Shown: piece by piece, positions 20,289 to 33,184 of the stretch
Numbering within the stretch: position 1 is the stretch's first letter
Layout of the letters: each line of letters opens with the position of its first letter
Assembly: GCA_033807775.1 (NCBI GenBank)
Contig: CM066314.1
Coordinates: 33,467,001 to 33,531,000, forward strand
Length of the DNA: 64,000 bases
DNA from: Saussurea involucrata
Lineage: Eukaryota; Streptophyta; Magnoliopsida; Asterales; Asteraceae
Direction of reading: 5' to 3'
The notes under the pieces: generated by a model
The model's database searches: none
What the model was told of the DNA's origin: nothing
Seen by the model: the letters and a program-made list of their open reading frames with translations, nothing else
Translations under genes and position numbers: made by a program

Positions 20289-22171
20289 TCGACACACTTT
20301 TGACCTAATTCCGCCACCTGTTTTCAATCAAGGTAATTTCTAACTTTTTTGGAATATCTGATATATGTTCCGGAACGTTACTTTCTTTTATCATGTGTAA
20401 AAGATTTACTGGTTTCTTTCTTTTGCGTTCTCAGTTCAAGAAGTCAACGGTGGACAGTTGCAGAAGGAACGGGGTGGTTGCATATATGCATGTATGTAAC
20501 TGTGCAGTTTTTGTTATGGATATAGTTAGCAGCAGATCATACTTCTGTTTCACAGAGTTACAAAACCTTTTTTAGTTCAACTTATAAATCAACAACTTGT
20601 CATTAGGTATTATAGAGTTACATGAGTTGCATTTATGAACTACATCTAGCATTGATAACTTGTTTAGTTTTGTTTTAACGTCTAAAGGGCGTTTTCTTGC
20701 TCGTTTTTTTTCCCTTGAATTTACATGAAATTTTCTTTAGAAAAACTGTTGATAGCAATGAATGTTTAGATGTTCTTCAAATTTGTGTTCAAAGAATGGC
20801 CAGATCGAGCTCTTGAAGTTGTACGTTGTGCTCGTAATTTGAACTTAACCCTTCAGGTCCACGGAAGGAGGATTTTCATTCGGTTGGAATTTACAATTTT
20901 GCACGGTTTTACAACCGTGTAAAAGGGTACAATAGCAGATGTGTGTGTGCAAGTTCCTTTTTGGAGGAGAAACGACTTGTACCTTGTGCATTGTGGTTTG
21001 TACTTTGTACAATGTGGATTGTACTCGTTTGGCCGAGGGCTACCAAACACATCATAAGCTAAAAACCAACTCACAATGAATATGGAAGGTATAGTAAGAC
21101 TATGAACGGTGACAATAGTGAATATTAGTACTAATAAAAGTAAAAGAAGGTTTTTTTTTTCGGTTTCAAACATGTTGACCTACACATATCCTAATATAGT
21201 CAAAGAGGGATTGATTTCCATAAACGATTAGATCAATAAATTGAAATTTACTATAAGAAAATCTTTATGAGATTGTCAATATTATATACTGATGGTATTT
21301 TAATTTAGAGTATATCCGCCATGGACTGAGCTACCTTTGTCGACCCTCCTCCCATAAAACGTTAAAACTCCATTATCTTTATTTTTGTAACATTATATAA
21401 AACCATTTTTATGGTGATTTTAATGAAATCGTCACGTCATTTGTGTAATTATATTGACAAGAGAATGTGTGAAATTTTTAGTTAAGGTATAACACGAGTT
21501 AGTAGGTGCAAAATGCACAGTTGTGTAAGCTATCCATATCATGGAATCTTCAGATGACACCTTAGGGTCAAGGTGGTTATAAGTGGTTGTCCATCTATGG
21601 AGTGTTTGTAAACACTAGTGAAAGTGCCTTCAAAGTTGGTGTTTTCATCTATGGACATCAACTGACGGATTACCCATTGGCTTATCTCTAACCGATATAA
21701 TTCAAAAGTATTAACTTTGATGAGTGATCAACAGATGGGATCATCAAGTTGTTTGTTATTGACACGTTATCGGCCAATGATTTGTAATGTTGAGTTATAG
21801 GTTAGGGTTCTTTTCATCACCCATTTTCTCGATTTAAGTTATAGTCTAACACGTATTCACAATGTAGTATTGATGGTCTGCGTGTTTCTTGTTTATTGTA
21901 AATTGACCAAACTTATGTTCCTAGTAGAACATATGTTGTGTGTTCACAATGTGATATGAAGTTTCATTCCTTAGTTGATCGAACATACACACATCTGTGT
22001 GGCTTGAAATAAGTCAATGGGCTTTTATATCTTTGAACCTAATTTATGAGCATATTGTTAACCCGATATATGAACATATTCATGAACCCGAATAGAAAAA
22101 TATACCTAATGCATGCTCCCCTTGTTCACGTCTTCTACTCTCGCCATTGATTCTGACGCCAGAGAAGGAGG
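20289..22171. other. 3' flank of the MBD gene, no further gene seen
   Basis: The first about 300 bp are probably 3' UTR. Beyond, moderately AT-rich sequence has no long open frame with recognizable content. Around 20985-21025 a short repeat (TTGTGCATTGTGGTTTGTAC, TTTGTACAATGTGGATTGTAC) occurs. Confidence 0.5.
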
Positions 22172-22193
22172 ATATATATATATATATATATAT

Positions 22194-23300
22194 AGGGGTT
22201 AAATCATGTGAGAACAAAAAAAAGATTGAGAACCGTGAGAACCGATCTAAGCCGTAATTTGGTTTGATTCACCACATGAAATCAAACACAATTTTCATTG
22301 CTAATTTATTCCACCTCATGAAATCAAATGTAATTTCAATCAATATGATATTAACCTCATGAAATAAAAAAATGGCGCTTATCAATTTACGAGCATTAAG
22401 AAGCCTCTGCTTCTTGTTCTAAATTCTTCCCTGATTTCACCATGTTCATCTTCAAGAAATTAAAATCAGTTTCTCGATTTCCGCCTTCTTCCTTTCACCA
22501 GCAAAGCTTGAAAAAGGCAAAGCGGAAAAAAGTGGAAGATTGTTGTCTGATTTCATCGAGTATTGTTCTTGAACACCCGATTAACAATGTTTTTCCGGTG
22601 GTCGCAGTTGTACAACACCATTGAGGACCAGTTCTTCCGTGTGTACACCGTCTGATCAACCACACTATCCATTTTCGTATCCTAATTTGGTGTGTAATTG
22701 TGTTGAACACACATTACTGCATACTTTTCATCGATATTATCCATGGAAATCGATTTTGACAGTAGCCACGTTAATCAATTTCGAACAGTGGCCATGGAAA
22801 TCATACCTGGAACTCGAACATCATGGAAGACAAAAACCATGGAAGACGAAATAGATGAATCTGAGAAATTATGATTGAAACCTAATCGAAATCCATGGAG
22901 ATCGTACTTGGAACTAGAAAACCATGGAAGACGAAATAGATGAACTGAGAAATTCAAGTTGAAAACCTAATCAAAAACCATGGAAATCGTACATGGAGAA
23001 ATCGAGATGAAAACAATGAAGAATCCTCCAAGAACAAGAACTGTGATTAGGAGGGAGGCGATGAAGAGTAGTCTTGAATAGGATGGAGGCGTATATTTTC
23101 ATTAGGTTTAGTTATCAGATATTCAATAAATGGACATAAATGCCCTTTTAATTGGGCATATATTCAATAAATGGTTTCAGCTTTAAAAGAAATCACAAAA
23201 ATGTCATCATGTTTAATGTCCATAGATTAAAATCAATAAACGGTATAGATCGGTTTTCACGGTTCGCAACATTTTTTTGGTTCTCATTTGATTACCGTCC
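22194..23300. mobile_element. TIR element inserted in a TA microsatellite
   Basis: Terminal inverted repeats of about 60 bp: left AGGGGTTAAATCATGTGAGA, right (reverse complement) AGGACGGTAATCAAATGAGA; both arms continue with GAACCGTGAGAACCGATCTA or a close variant. The element is bounded on both sides directly by (TA)n runs (22172-22193, 23301-23322). The interior carries about three 78-bp repeats with CATGGAAGACGAAATAGATG. No transposase. This resembles microsatellite-targeting elements described in rice as Micron; relatedness is not shown. Confidence 0.7.
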
Positions 23301-23342
<42 letters not shown>

Positions 23343-24100
23343 TTCTTTTGTAAACCCGTATTATTATGTGAACTTTGTGAATCAATCTCGGCCATCCGAT
23401 TTTTTGATCAACGGTTGAGGAATTTTTGAATTTAAATTTTTTTTTAAAAATAGGGAAAGGGTAGTTTGGAAAAAGTTTTAACTAAATTAAATTTAAAATT
23501 ATTAATTAATTTGAATTTATCTAATTATGGTTATATTACCTCTATAATTCTCTCCATATTTACCTACTCTCTCTCTCTTAAAAAAAATCCATCCACCATG
23601 ATGAACAAGGACGGTGGTTCTTCACGGTGGGTTTTCTGCACATGTACCACCGTGGATGGTGGTTTTTCACGGCGACGAAAGATATGCGGCAACCATGAAG
23701 AACAAGGACGTTTGATGCCAAACTCGAGTGAATCCTTCAAAACTCCGGTGGATTTTCTGCATACGCACCACCGTGAACGGTGGTTCTTCACGAAGATGAA
23801 AGTGATGAATTTTTTTTGTACGCACACGCAATACGGTGGTTTTTCACGTATATGAAAGATATGATGATTATGAGGATCTTCTCCCTCTCCGGTGACGTCC
23901 TCCCTCCCCCGGCGACGGTTTCATATATTTTCATAAACGGTTGTTTCATATATTTTTCTCTCATATGAATAATTGGATTTTAAGTTTGATATATTTTCTT
24001 CTATATGAATATTCAGAATTTGGTGTTTAATAAAATAGAATCCAACCATTAAAATTAATCAAAAGGGTAAAAGTGTTATACATCATGATTCAACGTGATC
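23301..24100. repeat. TA/GA microsatellite and CACCGT palindrome repeats
   Basis: (TA)n then (GA)n to 23341. From 23608 to 23850, three diverged repeats contain ACCACCGTGNACGGTGGTT and TTCACG; CACCGT/ACGGTG gives an internal inverted repeat. The frame crossing this stretch (23466-23855) looks like a repeat by-product; I assign no function. Confidence 0.6.
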
Positions 24101-24104
24101 TAAT

Positions 24105-24835
24105 TTGGATAATTATAGGATTGAAAGAAATCGTTTGAATCAATCTGAGAGTAATCGATTACACAAAATATCACATGATATCAAAATCTGTTTTAACAGG
24201 TATAAGAAACCCTATATTTCGACGGAGCAACATATTTCGCACATGTTTTGGTATCATCGAGCATCGACTTTACATATCACAGCATTACCCGATTTTAAGG
24301 GGTTTTGGTATCATCGATCATCACCTAGGGTGGGGTTTTACCTATCAGAGCAAAAGTCGATTTTAAGGGGTTTGGTATACTCGATCATCATCTAGGGTTT
24401 GTAATCACGACATAAGTCAGGTGTAGGGTATAATCGATCATCGCCATAGGATTTGGTATCACGACATAACTTGATTTTGACATGCTATTGGTATAATCGA
24501 TCATCAACAAGTGTTTGTAATCACGGCGAAATGGGGGAACACGTTGAAGGAGGGGTAAGCCTTTCGATTGACAGTTCATTATTCGATTACATCGTGTATC
24601 ACGACGATTACATTAATCGATACGGTGATTACATTGTATATCTTCGATTCACCTTTTGTCTGTGTCGAATGCGAAAACAGGAAGAAAGAGTGACAGGATT
24701 AAGAGAAAGAGGACTTTCACATACTTTTTCCAACCAAGCCAATGAAGCCATTGATGTCGATTCTGTTGTTGAAGATGAAGCCACACGTTAACAGACCTCA
24801 CGTATTAACATCATGATACACTGTGATTCCTTGAC
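24105..24835 (+). repeat. degenerate ATCGATCATC repeats and a short open segment
   Basis: Five copies of TAT(C/A)ATCGATCATC-like words, roughly 50-70 bp apart, between 24250 and 24505. Next comes an open segment whose end (24668-24791) reads RMRKQEERVTGLRERG...VVEDEATR; it could be an early exon of MULE2, but I recognize no family. A GATACACTGTGATTC word at 24817 recurs at 27646. Confidence 0.4.
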
Positions 24836-25420
24836 CAAAAAAGTTGAATAGATGTTTTGCTACTCTTTTAAAAAGGAATAAAATGTTACTTTTCATATTT
24901 TTTGAAAGAATAGTGGCCTTAATTGAATGGCTATGCATTTATTATTCTTTTTGTTTGTTTGATAGAAAGAAAACTTCATTAATATCGAATTAGAGTGTAG
25001 AATGAAGATCACAAAATCCACATAAAAATGAAATGGAAAAGGTACTATAATTTAATTCACTAGGAGAAGCAACAAATTACTGTAAAAGAAACTTGATATT
25101 GTCAGATATATGAGAATAGCTCTTCACTAATGCTGATATTTGAGAACTTAAAACCCACTAGTGGGTCAAAAATTCTATTATGTTGTTGGTTTAGGGAACC
25201 CCATCTTCTCTTCATATATTGCCATGGGAATGTAAAAATCCATGATAGAACACCGACAGTGCTTTGAATACACCGATAGATGTGTGCTAATTAAAACCTC
25301 AACACAAGTATACATTGAGATCTAATATCGTCTTTCAAGTAATAAAGTGGTAAAATACCAGATATCATCCCACAGAGATTGGAGTAAAAGCGTACCAAAA
25401 GTCTAATAAAAGAAATGATT

Positions 25421-25717
25421 ATCAAAGAGGTGTTAGCTCAGTGGATAGGTAACATCCCTGGGGGGTTAGTGCTGGAATGCCTAACTACCAGGGTTCGAAT
25501 CCCAGCAGCTACCCTTTGCGATATCCAGACTCTGGGTCTGGTCCTTCGGGTCCGGGTCCGGGGCCGGTTCGGGTGGGTCCAGTCTATGGGGCCCTCTACC
25601 CTGCCGGTCGGGTTCAGCCAAAGGCTGGGCCGGGTCGCAGCGGATTAGTGGGCTGCCCAATTGGAGGCCCGATACCGCTGGAGCGTGTGTGGGTTTCTCT
25701 TGCCGTTCAAAAAAAAA
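25421..25717 (+). mobile_element. tRNA-derived SINE (297 bp)
   Basis: Plus-strand head GAGGTGTTAGCTCAGTGGAT with A box TTAGCTCAGTGG and perfect B box GGTTCGAATCC. The body is very GC-rich (GGGTCTGGTCCTTCGGGTCC) and ends TTCAAAAAAAAA. A perfect 15-bp TSD, ATAAAAGAAATGATT, flanks it (25406-25420, 25718-25732). It splits the conserved end of the old LTR. Confidence 0.9.
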
Positions 25718-27129
25718 ATAAAAGAAATGATTTCCAAGGATTAAGTCGAAGACAATATTTTGGTTGGATTTATCACAGATTATATTGAACAAATAATAAG
25801 GAGAGCAAGGGTGTGAGATATTGGGGTGAAGTCTAAATATAAATTCCAACGGACTAATGCTGTGGCAATGCTACAACATTGGTCTCTCAACACTTAAGTT
25901 CATCATCTACTTTTCAGGATGCCCTTCCGGATCTTCAACATTATACTACTGATCTAGCTTTCAATCAACCCATTCCTGGTGTTGTATCAGGACTATCAAT
26001 AGCAAATGATGCCTTCCAAGTATATGGATAAACAAATTACTTTGTTAAAAATCACTCTTCCAAGTTGATCCCATATCTGTTAAGTTGACGTGTTCTGAGT
26101 GGTCCATTCCTGATACGCACTCTACACTTTTACCATCATGACGATGATCAACTTATCAGGCAAAATCAACCTAGAAAAGACAGAGATGACAAATTCCTTT
26201 GTCAGTAGCTCTTCCAAGTCTTACTTCCTTTGTCATTCGGATTGACGTGCATATCAATGGCTCATTCCTGATGCCATGACACTTTAACACTTTCAAAGTG
26301 ATCAAAACGTCATGAAGTAAACTTATCTTTATAAAACTTAATAAGAAATGGTGAACATAATTATTGAGAAACGATGTCCACCTTTATTTATATTTAAAAC
26401 TCCACCCTTTAATCTCACACCCAAGCTATGGTATTTAGCTACTCATACTTGAAATTAAATTGCAATAAATGTAAATGACTGAAATTAAAGACATAATGTA
26501 AATGACTTAAAAGTAAATAACAAGAATGTAAGATGCAATAATTAAAAGCAAGAGAGAGGTGCAGCAATGTTGTCAGCAATGCTGCAGCAACTCATGCATA
26601 TGAACTATAAAAAGAAGAAGATGAAGAACTTAAGAATACTTGCATAAAACTTAAAGAGGTTTCCCACCAGTTATAAACTGGTGGAATCCCTCCCAAAACA
26701 ATGCTAAACACTCCTATTTAAACAAGAGAGGAGTGGCATACTAGATAATATCAAAAGAAATCTTCTAATGTACCATGTTAGTACCATATATGTACCAACT
26801 ACTATTCCAAGAAGAGACTGCATTGTACTAGCATTATTACAAACCAAAGATGTCCAATTAGAATGTAACTACGCCATTGAACTTGTTGCAATCGTCCAGC
26901 CACCAGTGCTGCAGCATCAGAAGCAACAACAGCCTGTTTTGAGAACAAGTTAGCCACTTTATTTTGTAAAAACAAGTAAAATCATTTACTTAGCTCCATG
27001 ATTAAGAAATATAAAAATAAGAGAATAAAATGACTCAAAAGTTGAGATAAAGCAAAATATTATATTTGAAAAGATAAGAAAAAGACACAATATGCATTAA
27101 ACAAATAATGCATATCAAACACAATAATC

Positions 27130-27420
27130 CAACTAAGGGTTTACCTAATCACTTACAGGGGTAAGTGTTTACTGGTAATATTCAACACTATCGCTTACTT
27201 TCTGCGTAAGATTTTAGTCCACCAAAATGGCATCGTATGCAACAATTTAGCCGGTAAGAGCTAACCGTGGTAAGAGTCGTCACACTCACTTACCGGGTAA
27301 GACTCTCGGTCCTTGCTTCCGCTCTTACCGGGTAAGATTCTTGGTCCTTGCCATATTCATCCGGTAAGTTAATGTGACTTGATAAGCACTTACCCAAGTA
27401 AGCGTTTTGTAAACGGCCCT
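27130..27420 (-). repeat. CTTACCGGGTAAG palindrome cluster
   Basis: Two perfect 13-bp copies (27289-27301, 27324-27336) plus about eight partial ones (GGTAAG, CTTACC) within 290 bp, in the presumed U3 of the old LTR. Confidence 0.7.
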
Positions 27421-27781
27421 TAAGTATTCCAAGTGTTTCTAGCACCATATGAGTTTCTAATAGCAGATTTTCTGTTCTAGTTAGCTTGTTATTTTTTCTG
27501 CATTTTTATCTTCATGTAGGAATCTGTTTCTTCATCACATCTTGGACGGTTTGGGTAAACTGAAGAAGAAAAACTAACATAATTTTTTTTTGTATTTGTT
27601 GTTTAAGTTGCTATATCTAGAAATGAATGGTTATGAACAATCGTGATACACTGTGATTCTTTAAATTGTTATATATGTACTTGTGATTACACATTTACAC
27701 TGTTCAATAATTCCTTATATCATTACTTGTTTGGTCTTTATTAAAATGTAACATCTTATTATATACGAATTTTGTTATAAT

Positions 27782-30443
27782 ATGCTACACTATGATACAT
27801 CACGCGCAAACAAGGGTGCAATTAACAATAAAGTTGTAAAAAAAGTTAAAATTACTAAACCAGGTGCAAAATCGGATGTCACCGCAAATCAACAACCAGA
27901 AAATGAAGGTTCAAGTGCCATCGTTCAATGTAAGGAATGTCATAATTAACTCATTACCATGTATGATCACACTTAAAAACAACTAGAATTTTGTTACACT
28001 ATGCAGGTAAACCGACCGTAGTTACCACTCCTTCAGGGGTAAAAGTGATCCTACCGTCGGTTACGGTCGATTAAAAAGCGAAAAAGCCCATGAACGATAA
28101 AGGTACCAAGTCACCTGTAAAAAAAAGTAAGTCCAAGTCACTGGGTAAAGACAAAAATTTGACCTCAAGGAAAACAAGAAGCAAAACAAGATATGGACCG
28201 ATTGAAACAAGGGCTGCTATGCATCAAACGCGCTCGAAAAAGATGTTACAGGGAAAAGGCGTTCAAAAAGAATATGGTGATTTAAAGGGAAAAAAGGTAA
28301 AGACAAATATGGTAGATGATAATTCGATTAAGAAGAAGCTCGCAAAGAAGTTTGTTGACAAAAGCATTAGGAATAAACAAACAACTAAGCTTCCAATTTT
28401 GAGGGTTCGTACTACACCAAAATCACTTTACCAAGCAATTCAAAGTCTAAACCAGGATCAAAAAAAGGTTGTGGAGGAAATGGGGTTTGGGGACTAGTTA
28501 AAAATGAAAAAAATCCATATACCGTCCAAGTTAGGATTCTACCTTGTGGACAAGCTTGACATATACACAAAGGAGCTTCGATTGGACCAAGGAACCATAG
28601 AGTTGACTACCAAGATGGTACATGATATGTTAGGAACACCGATTGGAGGAACATATTTACTTTCCACAGATTTTGTTCCACGAGCAAAAAGCATCAGAGA
28701 GCAAAAAGCGCCAGGAGGCGTCAATTTCCGGGAAAGAGGCTTCGTATATCAGATGTAATAAAGAAAATAGAAAATTTAGAAAATGCCGATTTCAAGTTCA
28801 AGATTAATTTCCTGATGTTGTTTCTTTCCACAATGGCCAAGTGCAACTCATGTGAGTATTGTAATCCGGGGGTTCTTGATCATATCATAGAAGATATAGA
28901 CATATCTAAAATTGATTGGAGCAAGTATGTCTTCAATTGCTTGATGACAAGTAAAGACGGATGGAAAAGAGATATCAACAGTAAGACTTTCTACTCAGGG
29001 CTTCTTGACGGTACGCATATTTTTAATGTAACTATTAAAATTTAAATGTAACAAGGTGCTAACATTTGATTTATTTATTGTAAAAGCTATTGTATGCGGA
29101 TATTACCGAATGCAAAAAGTTTGACGTGGAAAGGACAAGGCCGACAACAGGGGTTTGGAATATGGAGTTACTTCGTAGAAGAGAGAATTTAGAGCTAGTT
29201 GATGGGGGATTTGGAGCGTGGTGCATGGTAAAATACAAACAACCAGACCGGTTGATGTGTTTGCTGAACGAAGTGCACCATTAAAAGTTTCTTCAAAACC
29301 AAAGTTGCAGGTACGTACATGTTTGTCATATAAAGTCCTATACAATGATTTTTGGAATTATATGTAGGACACATCATTACATGTATATCTTGTGTAACAC
29401 ATTGTAGCACAACTAGTTAATTGTATTCGATTGTAATTTGAAATGGAGTATGATTTGTTGCATACTTAGTAACATATGTATCACAATGCATCACTTCTAG
29501 CAAAACACTGTTTCACAACTAATAAATTATGTTTATCACACTGTATCACAACTATAGAATCAATTGGTTATAACATGATTTGTTGCATACTTAATGACAT
29601 ATATATATCACAATGCATCATTACTAGCAACACACCGTTTCACAACTAATAAATTATGTGTATCACACTGCATCACTACTACTTACTGAATTGGTTATAA
29701 CAAAGGCGGCTTCTTTTGTGCATTCTATTTATCATGCATTCACATACAATGTCAAAACTGCTCTTATGATATTGAATACACAGGACTATATAACATCTGA
29801 TCAAGGTTGAATTCGATAATATCACAGAAACAAAGTGCAAAACTAACTCTTGAGAAGGCCATATCTAGAGCTTCACAGACTGTTCAACCAAATCGAGGGT
29901 GATGCATGGGCTTCTGTTCAAGTGCAAAACACAGATGCGGGTTTTAAAACGCCTAATAGAAAGAAAAGATTAATGCAAGAGGAATTGAAGAATGTCATGG
30001 GTAAGGATCAAGTAACAAAAGAATCTATTGGATTGGAACTTGTACCAGGTGTACCACTTGAAACAGAACCGTACTGGAACAACCCTACAACTCACGTCGA
30101 GATTGATAATAGCACTCTCGAATATTGCAAGAGGAAGAAATTCAATATGGATGGCGCACCAAAATTTGATTTAGGTATGTCACCTGGAAGTAAATCTGTG
30201 AGCTCACGTCCTATTTCATCCATTGTCCCTATCCCAAAAGGAATGTTTTCCTTGAACTCACGACTAAAAGCAATATGTGATGCACCGAGAGCCAATAAGA
30301 GAGAACCTAAGTTAGCAGACGCACTAAGATCACCTTATGTGAAGAAAACGATATACATTGATGTGTTAGAGACAAGCACGGAGAAAAAAGTATGCGCTTG
30401 GATAAATGCTGCTGTAGAACCAGTTTGGTATGTATCATTATGA
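27782..30443 (+). pseudogene. MULE2 Ulp1-type transposon gene, N-terminal exons, degraded
   Basis: Plus-strand segments of a plant transposon protein of the DUF1985/Ulp1 type. Segments: an open piece from an ATG at 27782 to a GTAAGG donor near 27930; a Lys/Arg-rich piece (28009-28497); a globular N-domain piece (28504-29014: IPSKLGFYLVDKLDIYTKEL, then TMAKCNSCEYCNPGVLDHI and KDGWKRDINSKTFYSGLLDG); an exon from an acceptor at 29086 (LLYADITECKKFDVERTRPT); and a long exon (about 29850-30431). Lesions: TAG at 28495-28497 in an otherwise continuous frame, a frame change near 28740, a stop at 28062-28073, and a stop at 29282. The C-terminal half lies beyond the insertions at 30538, 43095 and 60602. 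The class is recognized by architecture, not by search. Confidence 0.65.
29451..29700 (+). repeat. two 125-bp tandem units in MULE2 intron
   Basis: Each unit begins GATTTGTTGCATACTTA and contains ATCACAATGCATCA and TTTCACAACTAATAAATTAT. Similar words (TGTATCACCATGTTGCAC) recur in the intron at 59.2-60.0 kb, supporting that both flanks belong to the same element. Confidence 0.75.
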
Positions 30444-30537
30444 TTAACATTTTGACATATTTAATGCATATCAACTAAAAAATGTTTGTTATTGACTAAT
30501 CAAAATTACCATTCAATGAACCGGTATTTGAGACCGC

Positions 30538-32125
30538 TGTTACGTGCGAAATGTGTGTTTTAATCGCAGTGGGTTGCAAACTGTCCACAGTGGGAAGTGC
30601 AAGTGTACACTGTCCACTATGATCGTCACAGCAAGTAATAGTTGGTAAAATACCAGAATTGAATCCACAGAGACTGGACAATCAAGACAATACGGTTCTC
30701 ATGAGCTCCTTTTACAAGTTTCAACTAGAGAGGAAAATAATGCTTTGGTTTGGTTTGGTAAAATAGCTACTTGAAACGATTTACTAAATGCTAAAAAGGA
30801 GGAATGTAGGTTGGATTTTCCCTAAATTTTATCTCAAATACTCGGTCCTTAGAGTGATCCTCGTATTCGTGGTGGACATTTTCGCTAGAAAAGCCCGGTT
30901 ACAAAATACTCACACCGTTAGATAAAAATCCCATACTCTTAGTACTTGTTGTTTTGTCAATGGTAATCTCTAAATGGACCTTTTCAGGCCTCGATGGAAT
31001 GTGTAGAGACAAATACTCTAAGTGTTTTTAATACACAAATTAGCTTGCCTACTACTCCAGTGGGCAGAGATTAGCTCACTGTGCCGACCTCACTTTCGTA
31101 AGTGTCAAAAGAATTCTTTCGAATCCCCTAGCATCATTCAAGCTCGTGTCACTGCGCTCTACTTATTTCTAAGTTAAGAACTAGACTTTAGATCCTTGCA
31201 AGTGATCAGCTTGTTCGCATCCTTGGGTAAATATCGAGAATGAAAGACCAAAACAACAAATATTCTAAGTATAAAGATTACTCAAGCATTTTTGATAAAA
31301 TCCAGGTACTTCTCCTTCCTACATCCCAAAGGATGTTTAGCCTAACATTTCCGAAGTAAAGAAAACAAAAGATGAAGAATTGTACATAATAAAACTGAAA
31401 GTGATTTGCATTAACTGCTCACAGTGGGGAACGAGAAGTCGTCCCTGCACTGTGTATTTCGAACTACAACAGAAACTAAGAAAGTAAATTACTGAAAATT
31501 AAAGCTAGTTACTGCAGTAAATAAAAGACTAAAGCTAATGTGGTAGTTGAGAGAATTTGAGACTAAAAGTATTCAAGGATGATAACCAAGCATGCATTTA
31601 ATGGCACCCAAGTGCTCCTTTATATACTAGGAGAAGGAGTTGGGTATTACACAAAAGAGGTGGGTCTTCCAATGGGTAAAGACTGCTGAGTTGTGGCAGA
31701 ATTCAGCTCCTTGTGCAATTCTTTTATCCAATGGTCCCTTCTCCAAGTCAATCTCCAAGTACAAAGAGGTGTACTTGATGCTATCTTCAATGAGAACTAC
31801 CTTGTACTTCTCCAGCCATTTCTCTGCCATATGAACCTTCCTCCTCCAGAAAATTAGATCCCAACTAAAAGTTTCTTTTTGATTTCTTTTTTATCAGCTC
31901 GAAGAGTGGGGAACCGGAGTGGGCACTGTATACGTCACTGCGGACGAAAAATCGAGAAAACACCCAAAACTTCCCCAAATAATTTATTAAAGACCATGGT
32001 TCACTCCTTTTGCTCGTTTTCGTAAATCATACCAAGAATGGGGGTTTTTAGAAGTGAAATGGCTAAAATTGACAAAATAAAGTGGAAAATAAATGGAAAT
32101 AATAACTCTAAAAATAGAGTTATCA
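30538..32125 (-). repeat. Athila 3' LTR (1588 bp)
   Basis: In element sense it starts TGATAACTCTATTTTTAGAG and ends GCACGTAACA. Upstream of its start lies a purine-rich AAGTTTGAGGTTG (32126-32138 on the minus strand), the likely polypurine tract. TATA box near 31616-31629 (minus CTAGTATATAAAGGAG). Compared by eye with the other LTR I find three substitutions. Confidence 0.93.
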
Positions 32126-32665
32126 CAACCTCAAACTTAAATCATTACTTGTCCCCAAGTAATAAAAAGAAAGAAATAAAATGAAACACAATGCATAAAA
32201 GGTCTTTGAGGGACTTACATATTTCTTGACTTGAATGGGCGTTGATCTCCTTCCTTCGATACCTCCTTCGGTTCCAAACTTGAAAATTTCACTTTTGTGT
32301 TTGACGAAACCTTTCCCTTGTTTACCTTTTGATCAATAGGGCTTTCTTGGGTTTGAAGGGTTTATGGCTTTGAATCTTTTCCCAAGGGTTTTGGCAAAAA
32401 TTTCCAAACATGGACCGAAGATCTCGCTTTGAGATTTTTATTTCAAGAAGTGGGTGTTTAGTATTTTGCTATGATAAGAACGTACACTTTCAGGCTTTAT
32501 TTGGGTATAATGAGTATGGCTATTTTTTGTGAGGGTGGGTATTCTGATGGTCCAGAATAGGCACACCATCGTTTTCTGGGAGTGAGCACTTTGATGGTCC
32601 AGAAAAGGCACACCATCAATTTTGTTAGTGCTACTCCGATTTTCTTCTGTTTTTGTATTTTTGTG

Positions 32666-32698
<33 letters not shown>

Positions 32699-33184
32699 GG
32701 GAGGGGGGTACGGCTTACCCACCTCAAACTTGGACTTCACAGTGTCCTCACTGTGAGCAAACTGGAGGTCACTCTGGAAGTTCCCACCTCAAACTTAAAA
32801 TCTCACAGTGTCCCCACTGTGACATAGAAATAACGAACAAAGGTGGTGGTTTGGGGTACAAAAGGGTCGTGTTTAGATGCGAAAAATGGCCTAAATCATT
32901 TCACGGGACAAGTTGAGATTTGTACTTACAAAAGTGACCTTTTAAGTCGGAAGCCGAAAGTTGTACCTTGAAATGGAAACGAGGTCAAACAAGCATTCAA
33001 ACAATCAATACGTTAGTACCCAAAAGTACCTACCTACCGGTAGGATTTTCATGCATCGATATTTAAAAAGTTAAAACAGCAAATAGTGTCAATGCCTAGC
33101 CATAGGCACAAAAAGATCAACCAAACAAAATAAAATTGTTTTTGGTGAGCAAAAGAGCGAAACCATTGTTTTAAAACAAACCAT
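32126..33184 (-). other. Athila 3' untranslated region
   Basis: No gene. Contains two direct repeats around TGATGGTCCAGAA...GGCACACCATC (32535-32620), a 26-base A run in the sense strand (32673-32698), and two CACTGTGAG / CACAGTG inverted words (32727-32750, 32802-32824). Confidence 0.7.

Larger units (their letters stand above)
25240..27440 (-). repeat. old gypsy (Athila/Tat-like) LTR, boundaries uncertain
   Basis: On the minus strand the block at 25383-25303 matches, with divergence, the R/U5-like block of the Athila LTR (30678-30598): spaced CAGAGA, TACCA, TACTT and AAGTGTAC-like words. A TATA-like TTTAAATAG (rc of 26714-26722) precedes it at a suitable distance, and upstream lies a region (27130-27420) of CTTACCGGGTAAG palindromes. 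No internal coding region or second LTR is seen, so it is a solo LTR or fragment. A SINE is inserted near its end. Confidence 0.5.

Noticed and set aside
22172..23322. Helitron
   Set aside because: No CTRR 3' end with hairpin was found; the ends are inverted repeats bounded by TA runs.
25430..25510. A functional tRNA gene
   Set aside because: A and B boxes are present, but the acceptor stem does not close, the body extends 200 bp with an A tail and a TSD; it is a SINE.
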